Shown here: piece after piece, positions 24,850 through 32,498 of the stretch
Layout of the letters: the number at the start of each line of letters is the position of its first letter
How positions within the stretch are numbered: position 1 is the first letter of the stretch
Assembly (NCBI GenBank): GCA_963734365.1
Contig: CAVTGV010000004.1
Coordinates: forward strand, 744,001 to 808,000
Source: JACVRW01 sp963734365
Lineage (GTDB): Bacteria > Actinomycetota > Thermoleophilia > Solirubrobacterales > Thermoleophilaceae
Direction of reading: 5' to 3'
Length of the DNA: 64,000 nt
The notes under the pieces: model-generated
Database searches by the model: none
Told to the model about the DNA's origin: nothing
What the model saw: only the letters and a program-made list of their open reading frames with translations
Made by a program: the position numbers and the translations under genes

Positions 24850-26462
24850 TGCGCTGGTGGGGCTGGGGCGAGGACGGCCACGACGTGGCCCTGCCCGAGA
24901 CGGCCGCCGCCCTGCTCGGGTCGGAGCTCGGGGTGAGCGGCTCCGAGCGCCGCCCTCCGGTGGAGCTCGACGCCGTGCGGCTGCCCGAGCCTCGGCTGTC
25001 CGCGGGCGTGCGAGAGCGCCTGTCGGAGGCGGTGGGGGCCGAGCATGCGCGTGACGACCGCGAGACGCGCGTGGTGCACGCCGCCGGCCGCTCCTATCCC
25101 GACCTGGTTCGCCTGCGCTCCGGCGACGCCTCGAAGGCTCCCGACCTCGTGCTGTTCCCGGCGTCCGCCGAGCAGGTGGGCGCCGTGCTGGCCGCGTGTG
25201 CCGGGGCCCGTGTGGCGGTGGTGCCGTTCGGCGGCGGCACGAGCGTGGTGGGCGGGGTGGAGCCGGTGGCCGACGGCTTCCAGGGCGTCGTGTCACTCGA
25301 CCTGCGCCGCCTCGACCGTCTCGCGGACGTCGACCCGATATCGCTCACCGCCACGCTCGGGGCCGGCCTGTACGGCCCCGAGGCCGAGCGCCGCCTGGCC
25401 GCGGAGGGCCTCACGCTCGGGCACTTTCCCCAGTCCTTCGAGTTCTCCACGGTGGGCGGCTGGGTGGCCACCCGGTCCGCCGGCCAGGCCTCCACGGGCT
25501 ACGGGCGCATCGACGAGCTCGTCGAGGGCCTGCGTTGCGTGGCGCCGGCCGGCGAGATCAGCGCGCGGCCGGTGCCGGCCAGCGCGGCCGGGCCGGACCT
25601 GCGCGAGCTGCTGGTGGGGTCCGAGGGTGCGCTGGGAGTGATCTGCGAGGCCACGCTGCGGGTGCGGCCTGCGCCCGCCGTGCGTCACTACGAGGGCTGG
25701 TCGTTTCGCAGCTTCGCCGAGGGCTGTGAGGCCTTCAGGGTGATGGAGCAGCACCACGCCTCGCCCGACGTGGCCAGGCTCTCCGACGAGCACGAGACGC
25801 GCCTGGGCATGGCCCTGGCCTCCACCGGCAGCAGCAGCGAGAGGCTCGCGCTGCGCTACCTGCGGCTGCGTGGACACGAGGGCGGCTGTATCGCGGTGAT
25901 CGGCGTCGAGGGGGACGCCGAGGACGTGGAGCGCCGGCGCCGGCACGCCGCGGCGATGCTACGCGCCGGCGGCGGCCTGGCGCTGGGCCGGCGCCCCGGC
26001 GACGCCTGGCTGCACACCCGCTTCGGCGCCCCCTACCTGCGTGACGAGCTGCTCGACCGCCGCGTGCTCGTGGAGACTCTGGAGACGGCCACCAGCTGGA
26101 GCAACCTGCCGGCGCTGTACGCCGCGGTGGCCGCTGCGCTGCGCGGCGCGCTGGGCGAGCGCTCAATCGTGATGTGCCACGTCTCGCATCTGTACCCATC
26201 CGGGGCCTCGCTCTACTTCACCTTCCTGGCCCCGCAGGCCGACGACGCTCTGGAGCAGTGGCGCCAGGCCAAGTCGGCCGCATCGGAGGCGATCATGGCC
26301 GGCGGGGGCACGATCACCCATCACCACGCCGTCGGCCGCGACCACGCGCCCTGGATGCGGGCGGAGGTGGGGGACCTGGGGCTCGAGCTGCTGCGGGCCG
26401 CCAAGGCGCGTCTCGACCCCGTGGGGATCATGAACCCGGGCAAGCTGCTGCCGCCGGTCTGA
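24849..26462 (+). CDS. FAD-linked oxidase resembling alkyldihydroxyacetone-phosphate synthase (AGPS)
   Basis: A 537-residue flavoprotein. The PCMH-type FAD-binding domain shows VVPFGGGTSVVGGVEP near residue 130 and the FPQSFEFSTVGGWVATRSAGQASTGYGRIDELV segment typical of the AGPS group. The C-terminal cap contains the His cluster THHHAVGRDH, which in AGPS lies at the active site, and the ending LDPVGIMNPGKLLPP. AGPS swaps the acyl for an alkyl chain to make ether lipids; other members are plain oxidases, so the substrate is open. The N-terminus MRWWGWGEDGH is typical of actinobacterial members. The ATG overlaps the SRPBCC stop. Confidence 0.8.
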   Translation: MRWWGWGEDGHDVALPETAAALLGSELGVSGSERRPPVELDAVRLPEPRLSAGVRERLSEAVGAEHARDDRETRVVHAAGRSYPDLVRLRSGDASKAPDLVLFPASAEQVGAVLAACAGARVAVVPFGGGTSVVGGVEPVADGFQGVVSLDLRRLDRLADVDPISLTATLGAGLYGPEAERRLAAEGLTLGHFPQSFEFSTVGGWVATRSAGQASTGYGRIDELVEGLRCVAPAGEISARPVPASAAGPDLRELLVGSEGALGVICEATLRVRPAPAVRHYEGWSFRSFAEGCEAFRVMEQHHASPDVARLSDEHETRLGMALASTGSSSERLALRYLRLRGHEGGCIAVIGVEGDAEDVERRRRHAAAMLRAGGGLALGRRPGDAWLHTRFGAPYLRDELLDRRVLVETLETATSWSNLPALYAAVAAALRGALGERSIVMCHVSHLYPSGASLYFTFLAPQADDALEQWRQAKSAASEAIMAGGGTITHHHAVGRDHAPWMRAEVGDLGLELLRAAKARLDPVGIMNPGKLLPPV

Positions 26463-26483
26463 GCGCGAGGCTGTGCGGGGCGC

Positions 26484-27467
26484 TCAGCCCGAGGGCGGCT
26501 TGAGCACCGACTGGCCGAGCACCGCTGTCTGATTGCCGTCGGCCTTGACCGTGCGGAGCTTGGGCACCGGCCCGCGCAGCGCGGAGTCGCCCGAGTGCTC
26601 GCGGTTCTGGTCGAGCGGCTCACGGGACACGTCGATGTAGCGGAAGTCGGAGAAGTCCGCGGGCAGGTCACCCACGGCCTGGTAGGTGCCCTTCTGATCG
26701 GTGACCTGGCCGCCGAGCGAGCGGGCGTCGCCGCGGCTGTTGTAGAGCCACACCTCGTACGCCTCGCGCTCCTCGCTGGGCTTCAGGTTGGCCGCCTGTA
26801 CCAGCAGCTGGCGCTTGCCCTTCTGCTCCACCACGATGGCGATGCCCGCAGGGGCTCCGCCGGCCGTCTGGGCCTGGCCGCTGGACGCGTTCTGGGCCGC
26901 GCTGGACCCCTCGTCGGCGGAGGGCTGGCTGTTGTCGTCGCCGCCCGTGAGCAGGCCCACCGGCCACACCAGCACGATCAGGAGCAGGGCGGCCAGCGTG
27001 GCTGCGCCGGCGGCGATCAGCCGGCGGCGCTTGACCTCGGGCGGCAGCGGCTGCGCCAGACCGGCGTCGGCCGCCGCGGTCCTTGCGGCCGCGGCCGAGC
27101 GGCGACCGCGCTCGCCCTCGGGCACCGGGGGCATCGAGCCGTTCACGTAGAGCTGTTCGAGCGAGTCGAGTAGTGAGCGCGTCCAGGTCCGCGCAGCCTC
27201 GGACCGGCGCAGGTGACCCTTGGTGGCCGTGGCCTGCGCCCCCGACTGCTGGCCCAGGACGTAGTCGGCCAGCTCGCCGCGCCATTCCTCGTCGACCCCG
27301 CGGGCGCTCACCGGAGCCAGTTCCAGCAGAGCCCCGCGCGCGAGCTCGCGCACCCGGTCCTCGGGCATCCCGAGCATCCCGGAGAGCTCGTCGTAGCTCT
27401 TCTGCTGCTGCAGAACGAGCTCGACGATCGCCCGCTGCTCCGCGGACAGCTGGTCGAACGTGGCCAC
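26484..27467 (-). CDS. Membrane protein with sigma-region-4-like HTH and extracytoplasmic RskA-like domain
   Basis: A 327-residue protein with three parts. Residues about 5-48 resemble sigma70 region 4 (FDQLSAEQRAIVELVLQQQKSYDELSGMLGMPEDRVREL). After a linker comes one membrane helix near 152-172 (RRLIAAGAATLAALLLIVLVWPVG). The C-terminal 150 residues resemble the outer domain of RskA anti-sigma-K (REAYEVWLYNSRGDARSLGGQV, GDLPADFSDFRYIDVSREPLD). It has no sigma region 2, so it is not a complete sigma factor. GTG 27467 is chosen because a TACAGT -10 box lies 8 nt upstream; the frame is open to 27515 but that would overlap the divergent thioesterase start. Confidence 0.72.
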   Translation of the reverse strand: MATFDQLSAEQRAIVELVLQQQKSYDELSGMLGMPEDRVRELARGALLELAPVSARGVDEEWRGELADYVLGQQSGAQATATKGHLRRSEAARTWTRSLLDSLEQLYVNGSMPPVPEGERGRRSAAAARTAAADAGLAQPLPPEVKRRRLIAAGAATLAALLLIVLVWPVGLLTGGDDNSQPSADEGSSAAQNASSGQAQTAGGAPAGIAIVVEQKGKRQLLVQAANLKPSEEREAYEVWLYNSRGDARSLGGQVTDQKGTYQAVGDLPADFSDFRYIDVSREPLDQNREHSGDSALRGPVPKLRTVKADGNQTAVLGQSVLKPPSG

Positions 27468-27475
27468 GGCGGGGA

Positions 27476-27485
27476 ACTGTAGTGT
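27476..27485. promoter_or_regulatory. Divergent promoter core between the sigma4/RskA-like gene and the thioesterase gene
   Basis: Minus strand TACAGT (27476-27481) is 8 nt before GTG 27467; plus strand TAGTGT (27480-27485) is 10 nt before ATG 27496. The two -10 boxes share two base pairs. Confidence 0.45.
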
Positions 27486-27495
27486 GCCCGCCTCG

Positions 27496-27900
27496 ATGAG
27501 CCTGCCGTTTCGCACCTATCCCGCTCCCGGCACGCTCGACGACGTGCTCGGCTTCGAGCTGCTCGAAGCCAAGCCCGAGAGTTGCCGGGCCCGCTTCGCC
27601 GTCGAGGACCGCGTAAGGCAGCCGCTGGGCCTCGTGCACGGGGGCGCATTTGCGGCGCTGGCCGAGTCGATGGTCTCCGCCACCACCCACGTGGCCGTGC
27701 AGGACGAGGGCAACTTCGCCGTGGGTCAGTCGAACCACACCACGTTCATGCGCCCCGCCTCGGAGGGCACGGTCCACGCGGTGGCGGTGCCCATCCACCG
27801 CGGGCGCACCAGCTGGGTCTGGGACGTGACCTTCAAGGACGACGACGGTCGGCTGTGCGCGGCGTCGCGGGTGACGATCGCCGTGCGTCCGCAGCCCTAG
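27496..27900 (+). CDS. PaaI-like hotdog-fold thioesterase
   Basis: A 134-residue single hotdog domain. The family signature is RQPLGLVHGGAFAALAESMVSATT near residue 45 (HGG loop with the downstream catalytic acidic residue Glu), followed by FAVGQSNHTTFMRPASEGTVHAVAVPIHRGRTSWVWDVTFKDDDGRLCAASRVTIAV. It probably hydrolyses an acyl-CoA or aromatic acyl-CoA thioester. The ATG at 27496 gives the normal N-terminus (MSLPFRTYPAPGTLDDVLGFEL). It is convergent with nadE; the 259-nt gap between them holds a structured element. Confidence 0.85.
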   Translation: MSLPFRTYPAPGTLDDVLGFELLEAKPESCRARFAVEDRVRQPLGLVHGGAFAALAESMVSATTHVAVQDEGNFAVGQSNHTTFMRPASEGTVHAVAVPIHRGRTSWVWDVTFKDDDGRLCAASRVTIAVRPQP

Positions 27901-27934
27901 CCGGCGCCGCGTTCCGGTCGGACGTGCCCGGCGG

Positions 27935-28125
27935 ATCGGAGGTGGTCCGATTGGTTGGGGAAGAGGGATAACCTCACACTCGCCGTGGTTCAGGCGAAGA
28001 TCGGGAGGTTTGCCCGCTCCACGACGAAGAAGGTCACGCTCGGCCAACCCATGCGTGCAGATCGGGAGGTTCTCCGTTCTCACACGGCGGCCGGAGCCAT
28101 GCCCTTCCCCAGCCGATCGGACCAC
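27935..28125. repeat. Structured intergenic element with 22-nt inverted arms and internal direct repeat
   Basis: The arms are 27942-27963 and 28104-28125: 20 of 22 positions are complementary and the two differences would be G-U pairs in plus-strand RNA. The left arm also forms a local hairpin (ATCGGA-GGTGG-TCCGAT, 27935-27951). Inside, the 13-mer AGATCGGGAGGTT occurs at 27998-28010 and 28059-28071, 61 nt apart, each followed by bases able to fold back on it. It lies between convergent genes. No T-run follows, so a simple intrinsic terminator is unlikely. No reading frame here looks protein-coding. The nature of the element is unknown. Confidence 0.6.
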
Positions 28126-28159
28126 GCGGGACCACGCGCACCCCCGAGCGGAGCGCACC

Positions 28160-29941
28160 CTAACCCGCGGTCTCGACCCCCCGCCGCACGCGGCTCACGT
28201 AGCGGTTGGTGATCGGCAGGCGCCGGTCGCGCCCGAACGCCTTGGTGGAGATCTTGATGCCGGGCGGGGCCTGGCGGCGCTTGTACTCGGCCCGGTCGAC
28301 CATTCGGATCACGCGCTCGACCTCGTCGGCCGGCAGGCCGCGCCGTACGAGCTCCGGGGCGTCGAGGTCCTCCTCGATGTAGCCCTCGAGGATCCGGTCG
28401 AGCAGGTCGTAGGGGGGCAGTGAGTCGTCGTCGCGCTGCTCGTGGCGCAGCTCCGCCGAGGGCGGCCGCTCGAGCACGCTGGCGGGCACCAGATCGCGGC
28501 CCTCGGTGTCGTTGCGCCAGCGCACTAGCCGGTAGACCCAGCCCTTGTAGACGTCCTTGAGGACGGCGAAGCCGCCGGCCATGTCGCCGTAGAGGGTCGC
28601 GTAGCCCACTGACAGCTCCGACTTGTTGCCGGTGGTGAGCACCAGCCAGCCGAACTTGTTCGAGAGGGCCATCACCACGTTGCCGCGAATGCGGGCCTGG
28701 ACGTTCTCCTCGGTGATGTCGGGCTCGCGGCCTGCGAATGCGTCGCTGAGCATCTCGTCGTAGCCCTGCATCGCGTCGGCGATCGAGATCTCGCGAAAGC
28801 CGACTCCGAGGTTCTCCGCGATCGCTCGGGCGTCGGCACGCGTGCCCTCGCTCGAGTAGGGCGACGGCATGGAGATGCACGTCACGCGCTCTGCGCCCAG
28901 GGCGTCGGCGGCCACCAGAGCCACCAGGGCCGAGTCGATCCCGCCGGACAGGGCGAGAACCACCCGCTCGAAGCCGTTCTTGTCCACGTAGTCGCGCAGT
29001 CCGGTGCGCAACGCGGCGTAGACCTCGGCCTCGAGATCGAGCAGGGGGACCACCTCGCCGGCAACCGTGTCGCCCTCCGACTCCACGTTCACGCTGGCCA
29101 GCGTGAAGACCGGCGGTTCCGCAACCGGGGTCGCGCGGCGCTGGCGCCGTACGTTGGCGCGGTGACGGGTGTCGCGCAGACGGCTGGCCACCACCTCGCG
29201 CGGGTCGATGGTGGCGAACCCGAGCTGCTCCTCGAACTGGGGCCCGCGGGTGAGCACAGTGCCGTCCTGGTCGATGGCGAGGCTGTGGCCGTCGAACACC
29301 AACTCGTCCTGGCCACCCACGGTGTTGACGAACACCACGGCGGCCAGATAGTCCACCGCGCGCTGTACGAGCATTCGCTCGCGATGGGCCCCGTACCCGG
29401 CCCGGTAGGGCGATGCGGAGAGGTTGACGATCACCTGCGCGCCGCCCAGCGCCTCGGTCATCGCGGGCGGGCCGGGCTCCCAGATGTCCTCGCAGATCGA
29501 GATGCCCACGGGGATTCCGTTGACCTCCACGATCGCCGCCTCGGCCCCGGACTGGAAGTAGCGCTGCTCGTCGAAGACGCCGTAGTTGGGGAGGTACATC
29601 TTGCGGTAGACGGCCGCGACCTCGCCGTCGGCGAGCACCGCGGCCGAGTTGTAGACGTCCTCGGCGCGCTCGGGGAATCCCACCACCGCGACGATGCCGT
29701 GGGTCTGGCCGGCGAGCTCGTGGAGCGCCGACTCCACTGCGTCGAGGAAGCCGGTCTTCAGCAGCAGGTCCTCGGGCGGGTATCCGGAGAGCGTGAGCTC
29801 CGGGAACACGACCAGTGCCGCCCCTCCATCGCGAGCGGCGCCGGTGTACTCGGCGATCTTGCGCGCGTTGCCCTCGATGTCCCCGACCACCGGGTTGATC
29901 TGGGCGAGCCCGACCCGCAGCAGTTCCTGTTCCGCCGGCAT
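28160..29941 (-). CDS. nadE: Glutamine-dependent NAD+ synthetase
   Basis: Final step of NAD synthesis: amidation of nicotinate adenine dinucleotide with ammonia drawn from glutamine. The 593-residue protein has an N-terminal nitrilase-type glutaminase with the Glu (VFPELTLSGYPPEDLL), Lys (YRKMYLPNYGVFDE) and Cys (GISICEDIWEPG) triad, and a C-terminal synthetase with the PP-loop LALSGGIDSALVAL and the closing IKISTKAFGRDRRLPITNRY. An ATG at 29941 is preceded by CATAAT at 6 nt. It is the expected long, glutamine-using actinobacterial form. Confidence 0.96.
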   Translation of the reverse strand: MPAEQELLRVGLAQINPVVGDIEGNARKIAEYTGAARDGGAALVVFPELTLSGYPPEDLLLKTGFLDAVESALHELAGQTHGIVAVVGFPERAEDVYNSAAVLADGEVAAVYRKMYLPNYGVFDEQRYFQSGAEAAIVEVNGIPVGISICEDIWEPGPPAMTEALGGAQVIVNLSASPYRAGYGAHRERMLVQRAVDYLAAVVFVNTVGGQDELVFDGHSLAIDQDGTVLTRGPQFEEQLGFATIDPREVVASRLRDTRHRANVRRQRRATPVAEPPVFTLASVNVESEGDTVAGEVVPLLDLEAEVYAALRTGLRDYVDKNGFERVVLALSGGIDSALVALVAADALGAERVTCISMPSPYSSEGTRADARAIAENLGVGFREISIADAMQGYDEMLSDAFAGREPDITEENVQARIRGNVVMALSNKFGWLVLTTGNKSELSVGYATLYGDMAGGFAVLKDVYKGWVYRLVRWRNDTEGRDLVPASVLERPPSAELRHEQRDDDSLPPYDLLDRILEGYIEEDLDAPELVRRGLPADEVERVIRMVDRAEYKRRQAPPGIKISTKAFGRDRRLPITNRYVSRVRRGVETAG

Positions 29942-29947
29942 ACCTCC

Positions 29948-29953
29948 ATTATG
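29948..29953 (-). promoter_or_regulatory. -10 element of the nadE promoter
   Basis: CATAAT on the minus strand, near the E. coli consensus, ends 6 nt before the nadE ATG; the spacer GGAGGT would also be a ribosome-binding site but lies too close to the start to act as one. Confidence 0.5.
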
Positions 29954-29992
29954 TCGAGAGCGTCATCCCTCCACGAGAGAAGGAGAGCCGCC

Positions 29993-30394
29993 GTGCGCCA
30001 CGCCCATACCAACATGCGCGTTCGCGACATCGACGCGTCGCGCCGCTTCTACGAAGCCCTCGGCTACGAGCCGCGCGGGCGGCTTCAGTTCGAGGGCGCC
30101 CACAACGTGTACCTCGGCCTTCCCGGAGATGGGGACACGCTCGAGCTCACCGTCAACGAGGGCCGCTCGGAGCCCTACCACCTCGGCGAGGGCTACGGGC
30201 ATATCGCGCTCGAGGTGGACGACCTCGACGGCCTGCTCGCCTCGCTGGCCTCGGAGGGGATAGAACCGGAGAAGCCGCCGTACCATCCCGGCGGCCGTGA
30301 GGAGTTCCGGATTTGCTTCGTCGCCGATCCGGATGGCTACAGAATCGAGCTGATCGACGGCGCCTTCGAGACGCCGCAGGACCCCGAGGGTTAG
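29993..30394 (+). CDS. Glyoxalase I-like (VOC) protein
   Basis: A 133-residue protein close to lactoylglutathione lyases: HTNMRVRDIDASRRFYEALGYEPRGRL with the metal-ligand His at the start, NVYLGLPGDGDTLELTVNEG with a conserved Glu, GYGHIALEVDDLDG with the second His, and FVADPDGYRIELIDG with the second Glu. All four metal positions of the GloA type are present. It may detoxify methylglyoxal-thiol adducts; actinobacteria often use mycothiol rather than glutathione, so the thiol is open. The GTG at 29993 is preceded by an AAGGAGA ribosome-binding site; ATG 30014 is an alternative. Confidence 0.82.
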   Translation: MRHAHTNMRVRDIDASRRFYEALGYEPRGRLQFEGAHNVYLGLPGDGDTLELTVNEGRSEPYHLGEGYGHIALEVDDLDGLLASLASEGIEPEKPPYHPGGREEFRICFVADPDGYRIELIDGAFETPQDPEG

Positions 30395-30402
30395 GAGAGA
30401 CG

Positions 30403-31371
30403 ATGCTGTTCCTCATTCGCTTCGACATCCACCAGCCGGAGAACGTGTCCAACCAGGAGCTGCTCGAGATCTGGGACCGTGAGGCGGACGCTGCGCTGGC
30501 AGCGGTCGACGCCGGCGCCGTCAAGCATCTCTGGAAGGTGGCCGGTCAGCGCGTCGTGGTGGGCGTGCTCGACCTGCCCGATGCCGAGACCGTGGACCGC
30601 GCCCTCGCCGGCCTGCCGATCGTCAAGGAGATGGGCACGGGAGTGAAGACCGAGGTGCTGCCGATCTACGACTACCGCACCTTCGCCGGAGACATCAAGG
30701 AGGCGCTGGCGGGCTCAGCACCCGAGCGGCAGGTCGAGATAGGCGTTCGACCGCCGCCGGTGCTCGAAGTGCCACCACTCGCGCCAGTAGGCGTGGTAGC
30801 CGAAGCGCTCCATCGCCCGCTGGAGGGTCAGGCGGTTGCGCAGCGCCCGGCCGCGGGCGTTGCCGGTGTGAGCGCGCGGGCTCAGGTCGTCGTAGCCGCT
30901 GCCCATCTCCAGCCGGCGCCCGTCGGAGGCGCGCACCAGCGTGAGGTCGACCGCCGTGCCGGTGTTGTGCCGGCTGCGCCGGGCGATGTAGGTGCCCACC
31001 AGGTCGGGCCGGCCGCTGCGCCGGGCCCAGCGCACCAGTGCCCGGGTGCCGCGCGCCGGTCGGTAGGCGTCGAGCACCAGCAGCCCGAGCCCGCGCCGGT
31101 GCAGGTAGCGCTGCACGCGCCCCAGGGCGCGAGCGGCCGGCCTGCGCAACAACCCCCAGTTGCGGCAGTAGCCGGGGAGAGGCCGTCCGGTGAGGTTGCG
31201 GGCCGTGCGGTAGACGAGGTCCACGGCGATACCCGGCCCGTGGCGGTGCACGTCCACGAGGCCGGCGCGCAGGTGACGCGGGTCGCCGTCGAGGGCGGCC
31301 GCGGCGCTCCTCGGCCCGCCGAAGATGCGCTGCGCCACTCCCCGCAGCGTGGCCGTTCCGTAGCCGTGTGA
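30403..31371 (+). CDS. Muconolactone isomerase-like protein with abnormal antisense-encoded extension
   Basis: The first 104 residues (MLFLIRFDIHQPENVSNQELLEIWDREADAALA..., VVVGVLDLPDAETVDRALAGLPIVKEM) form a complete muconolactone delta-isomerase-like ferredoxin-fold domain, which in that family is a protein of about 95 residues. No stop codon follows: the frame continues for about 215 codons into the opposite strand of the convergent cell-wall hydrolase gene, encoding an Ala/Val/Pro/Gly/His-rich sequence with no recognisable fold. The domain is real; the extension is probably a lost stop codon. TAGGAGAG precedes the ATG, and the gene lies 8 nt after the VOC gene, so they are one operon. Confidence 0.6.
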   Translation: MLFLIRFDIHQPENVSNQELLEIWDREADAALAAVDAGAVKHLWKVAGQRVVVGVLDLPDAETVDRALAGLPIVKEMGTGVKTEVLPIYDYRTFAGDIKEALAGSAPERQVEIGVRPPPVLEVPPLAPVGVVAEALHRPLEGQAVAQRPAAGVAGVSARAQVVVAAAHLQPAPVGGAHQREVDRRAGVVPAAPGDVGAHQVGPAAAPGPAHQCPGAARRSVGVEHQQPEPAPVQVALHAPQGASGRPAQQPPVAAVAGERPSGEVAGRAVDEVHGDTRPVAVHVHEAGAQVTRVAVEGGRGAPRPAEDALRHSPQRGRSVAV

Positions 31372-32409
31372 GGGGTTGCCGTCCGTGAGCACCGCCATCG
31401 AGATCCTCAGCGGGCCCCGCTCGAACAGCGCCGCCTCGTGAACGAGGCTGCCGCGTGACGTGTTGCGCCAGCCGCCCTTGAAGAACGTCCGGAACCCGCG
31501 CGCCAGCGAGAAGCGCGAGAAGCCCCAGCGCTGGTAGCGCACGATCGAGGACAGCAGCCGACGCGCGTAGGCGCGCGAGCGCGGTGGCGTGAGCCGGTCG
31601 AAGACGGCGAAGAAGCGGGCCTGGTCCTCGGCGCTGAAGAGGGCACCGGACCAGTAGCCGGCGTCGTGGAAGCGGCGCATCCCCGCCCGCCGCGCCAGCG
31701 CCCGCAGCGCGGACCCGCCCACGCGCCCGTAGACCGCGCTGGCCCGGCCGTTGTCGGACACGGTGATCATCGGGCCGAGGGTGGCCTGCTCGAAGCGCGT
31801 GGGCATGCGGTTGCCGATCTTGCGCAGGTAGGCCACGAGCAGCATCGCCTTGACCAGGCTGGCGGACACGTAGATGCGCCGCGGTGCGAACCCGTGCATC
31901 CTCCCGTGCGAGTCGAGCAGCGCCCACGACTCGATGCCGGCACGGCCACGCAGAAAGCGCCGGGCCGCGGCCACCCTTCCCGCGGGCGGGAACAGCTCCG
32001 GCCGCGCCTTGACCTTCATTCGGCAGCCGTCGGTCGGGCGCACCGTCGTACGCACCCCGGTACGCCCTCCGGGAAAGACCGTGATCCGCTTCGAGCAGCG
32101 TGCAACAGGGGGGTCCAGCACGGTGCAGTTGCCGTCACAGGGCCGTTCGAAGCTCGTGACTCGGTAGCGGCCCGCCGCGAGCTTCGTCCGGACCCGGAAG
32201 CGGACCCCTGGGCCCGAGCTGCGCTCGAGGACCAGCGCGCCCCTGAGGGCGCGCACGCGAAGGTACGAGATCGAGCCCTCGATGTAGACGCCCTCCGAGG
32301 TGTCGAGCACACGTGTGTAGTCGAGCGTCCCGCGCGCCTGGCCGAACGCCGGCGGCGCCGCCCACAGCAGCAGCAGAGCCGCCCCCGCGATCCCCGAGCG
32401 CAGTCGCAC
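30715..32409 (-). CDS. Exported fusion of beta-lactamase-like serine hydrolase and VanX-like D-Ala-D-Ala dipeptidase (M15)
   Basis: A 564-residue protein with a signal peptide (1-23), a cysteine-containing beta-rich region (about 25-135), then a class A beta-lactamase/transpeptidase-like domain with S184-L-V-K187, S218-D-N220 and K311-G-G, and finally an M15 D,D-dipeptidase domain. The latter has R450, the zinc-site motif SRHNTGTAVD (H481, D488) and EWWHFE (E544, H547), matching the catalytic residues of VanX. Both active sites look complete. It should act outside the membrane on peptidoglycan stems or on D-Ala-D-Ala. GTG start, with TACCCT 7 nt upstream. Its 3' part lies opposite the extension of the 30403 gene. 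Confidence 0.82.
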   Translation of the reverse strand: MRLRSGIAGAALLLLWAAPPAFGQARGTLDYTRVLDTSEGVYIEGSISYLRVRALRGALVLERSSGPGVRFRVRTKLAAGRYRVTSFERPCDGNCTVLDPPVARCSKRITVFPGGRTGVRTTVRPTDGCRMKVKARPELFPPAGRVAAARRFLRGRAGIESWALLDSHGRMHGFAPRRIYVSASLVKAMLLVAYLRKIGNRMPTRFEQATLGPMITVSDNGRASAVYGRVGGSALRALARRAGMRRFHDAGYWSGALFSAEDQARFFAVFDRLTPPRSRAYARRLLSSIVRYQRWGFSRFSLARGFRTFFKGGWRNTSRGSLVHEAALFERGPLRISMAVLTDGNPSHGYGTATLRGVAQRIFGGPRSAAAALDGDPRHLRAGLVDVHRHGPGIAVDLVYRTARNLTGRPLPGYCRNWGLLRRPAARALGRVQRYLHRRGLGLLVLDAYRPARGTRALVRWARRSGRPDLVGTYIARRSRHNTGTAVDLTLVRASDGRRLEMGSGYDDLSPRAHTGNARGRALRNRLTLQRAMERFGYHAYWREWWHFEHRRRSNAYLDLPLGC

Positions 32410-32416
32410 TCCGCGA

Positions 32417-32422
32417 AGGGTA
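32417..32422 (-). promoter_or_regulatory. -10 element of a leaderless promoter for the serine hydrolase/VanX-like gene
   Basis: TACCCT on the minus strand ends 7 nt before GTG 32409, the same pair as at ispG. Confidence 0.55.
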
Positions 32423-32486
32423 AGGCCGCGGCCGGCTTCCCGCCCGGGGTACGGTTGTCCGTATCGACGCGACCGCCCGCGCGCCG

Positions 32487-32492
32487 TAGCCT
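32487..32492 (+). promoter_or_regulatory. -10 element before the histidine kinase gene
   Basis: TAGCCT ends 6 nt before an ATC codon that opens the kinase frame; it supports an ATC start at 32499. Confidence 0.45.
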
Positions 32493-32498
32493 CTCGCC

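Noticed and set aside
26668..28158. A 496-codon minus-strand frame spanning the sigma4/RskA-like gene, the thioesterase and the structured intergenic element
   Set aside because: It overlaps recognised genes in other frames on both strands; it is kept only as a reading of the intergenic repeat, not as a gene.
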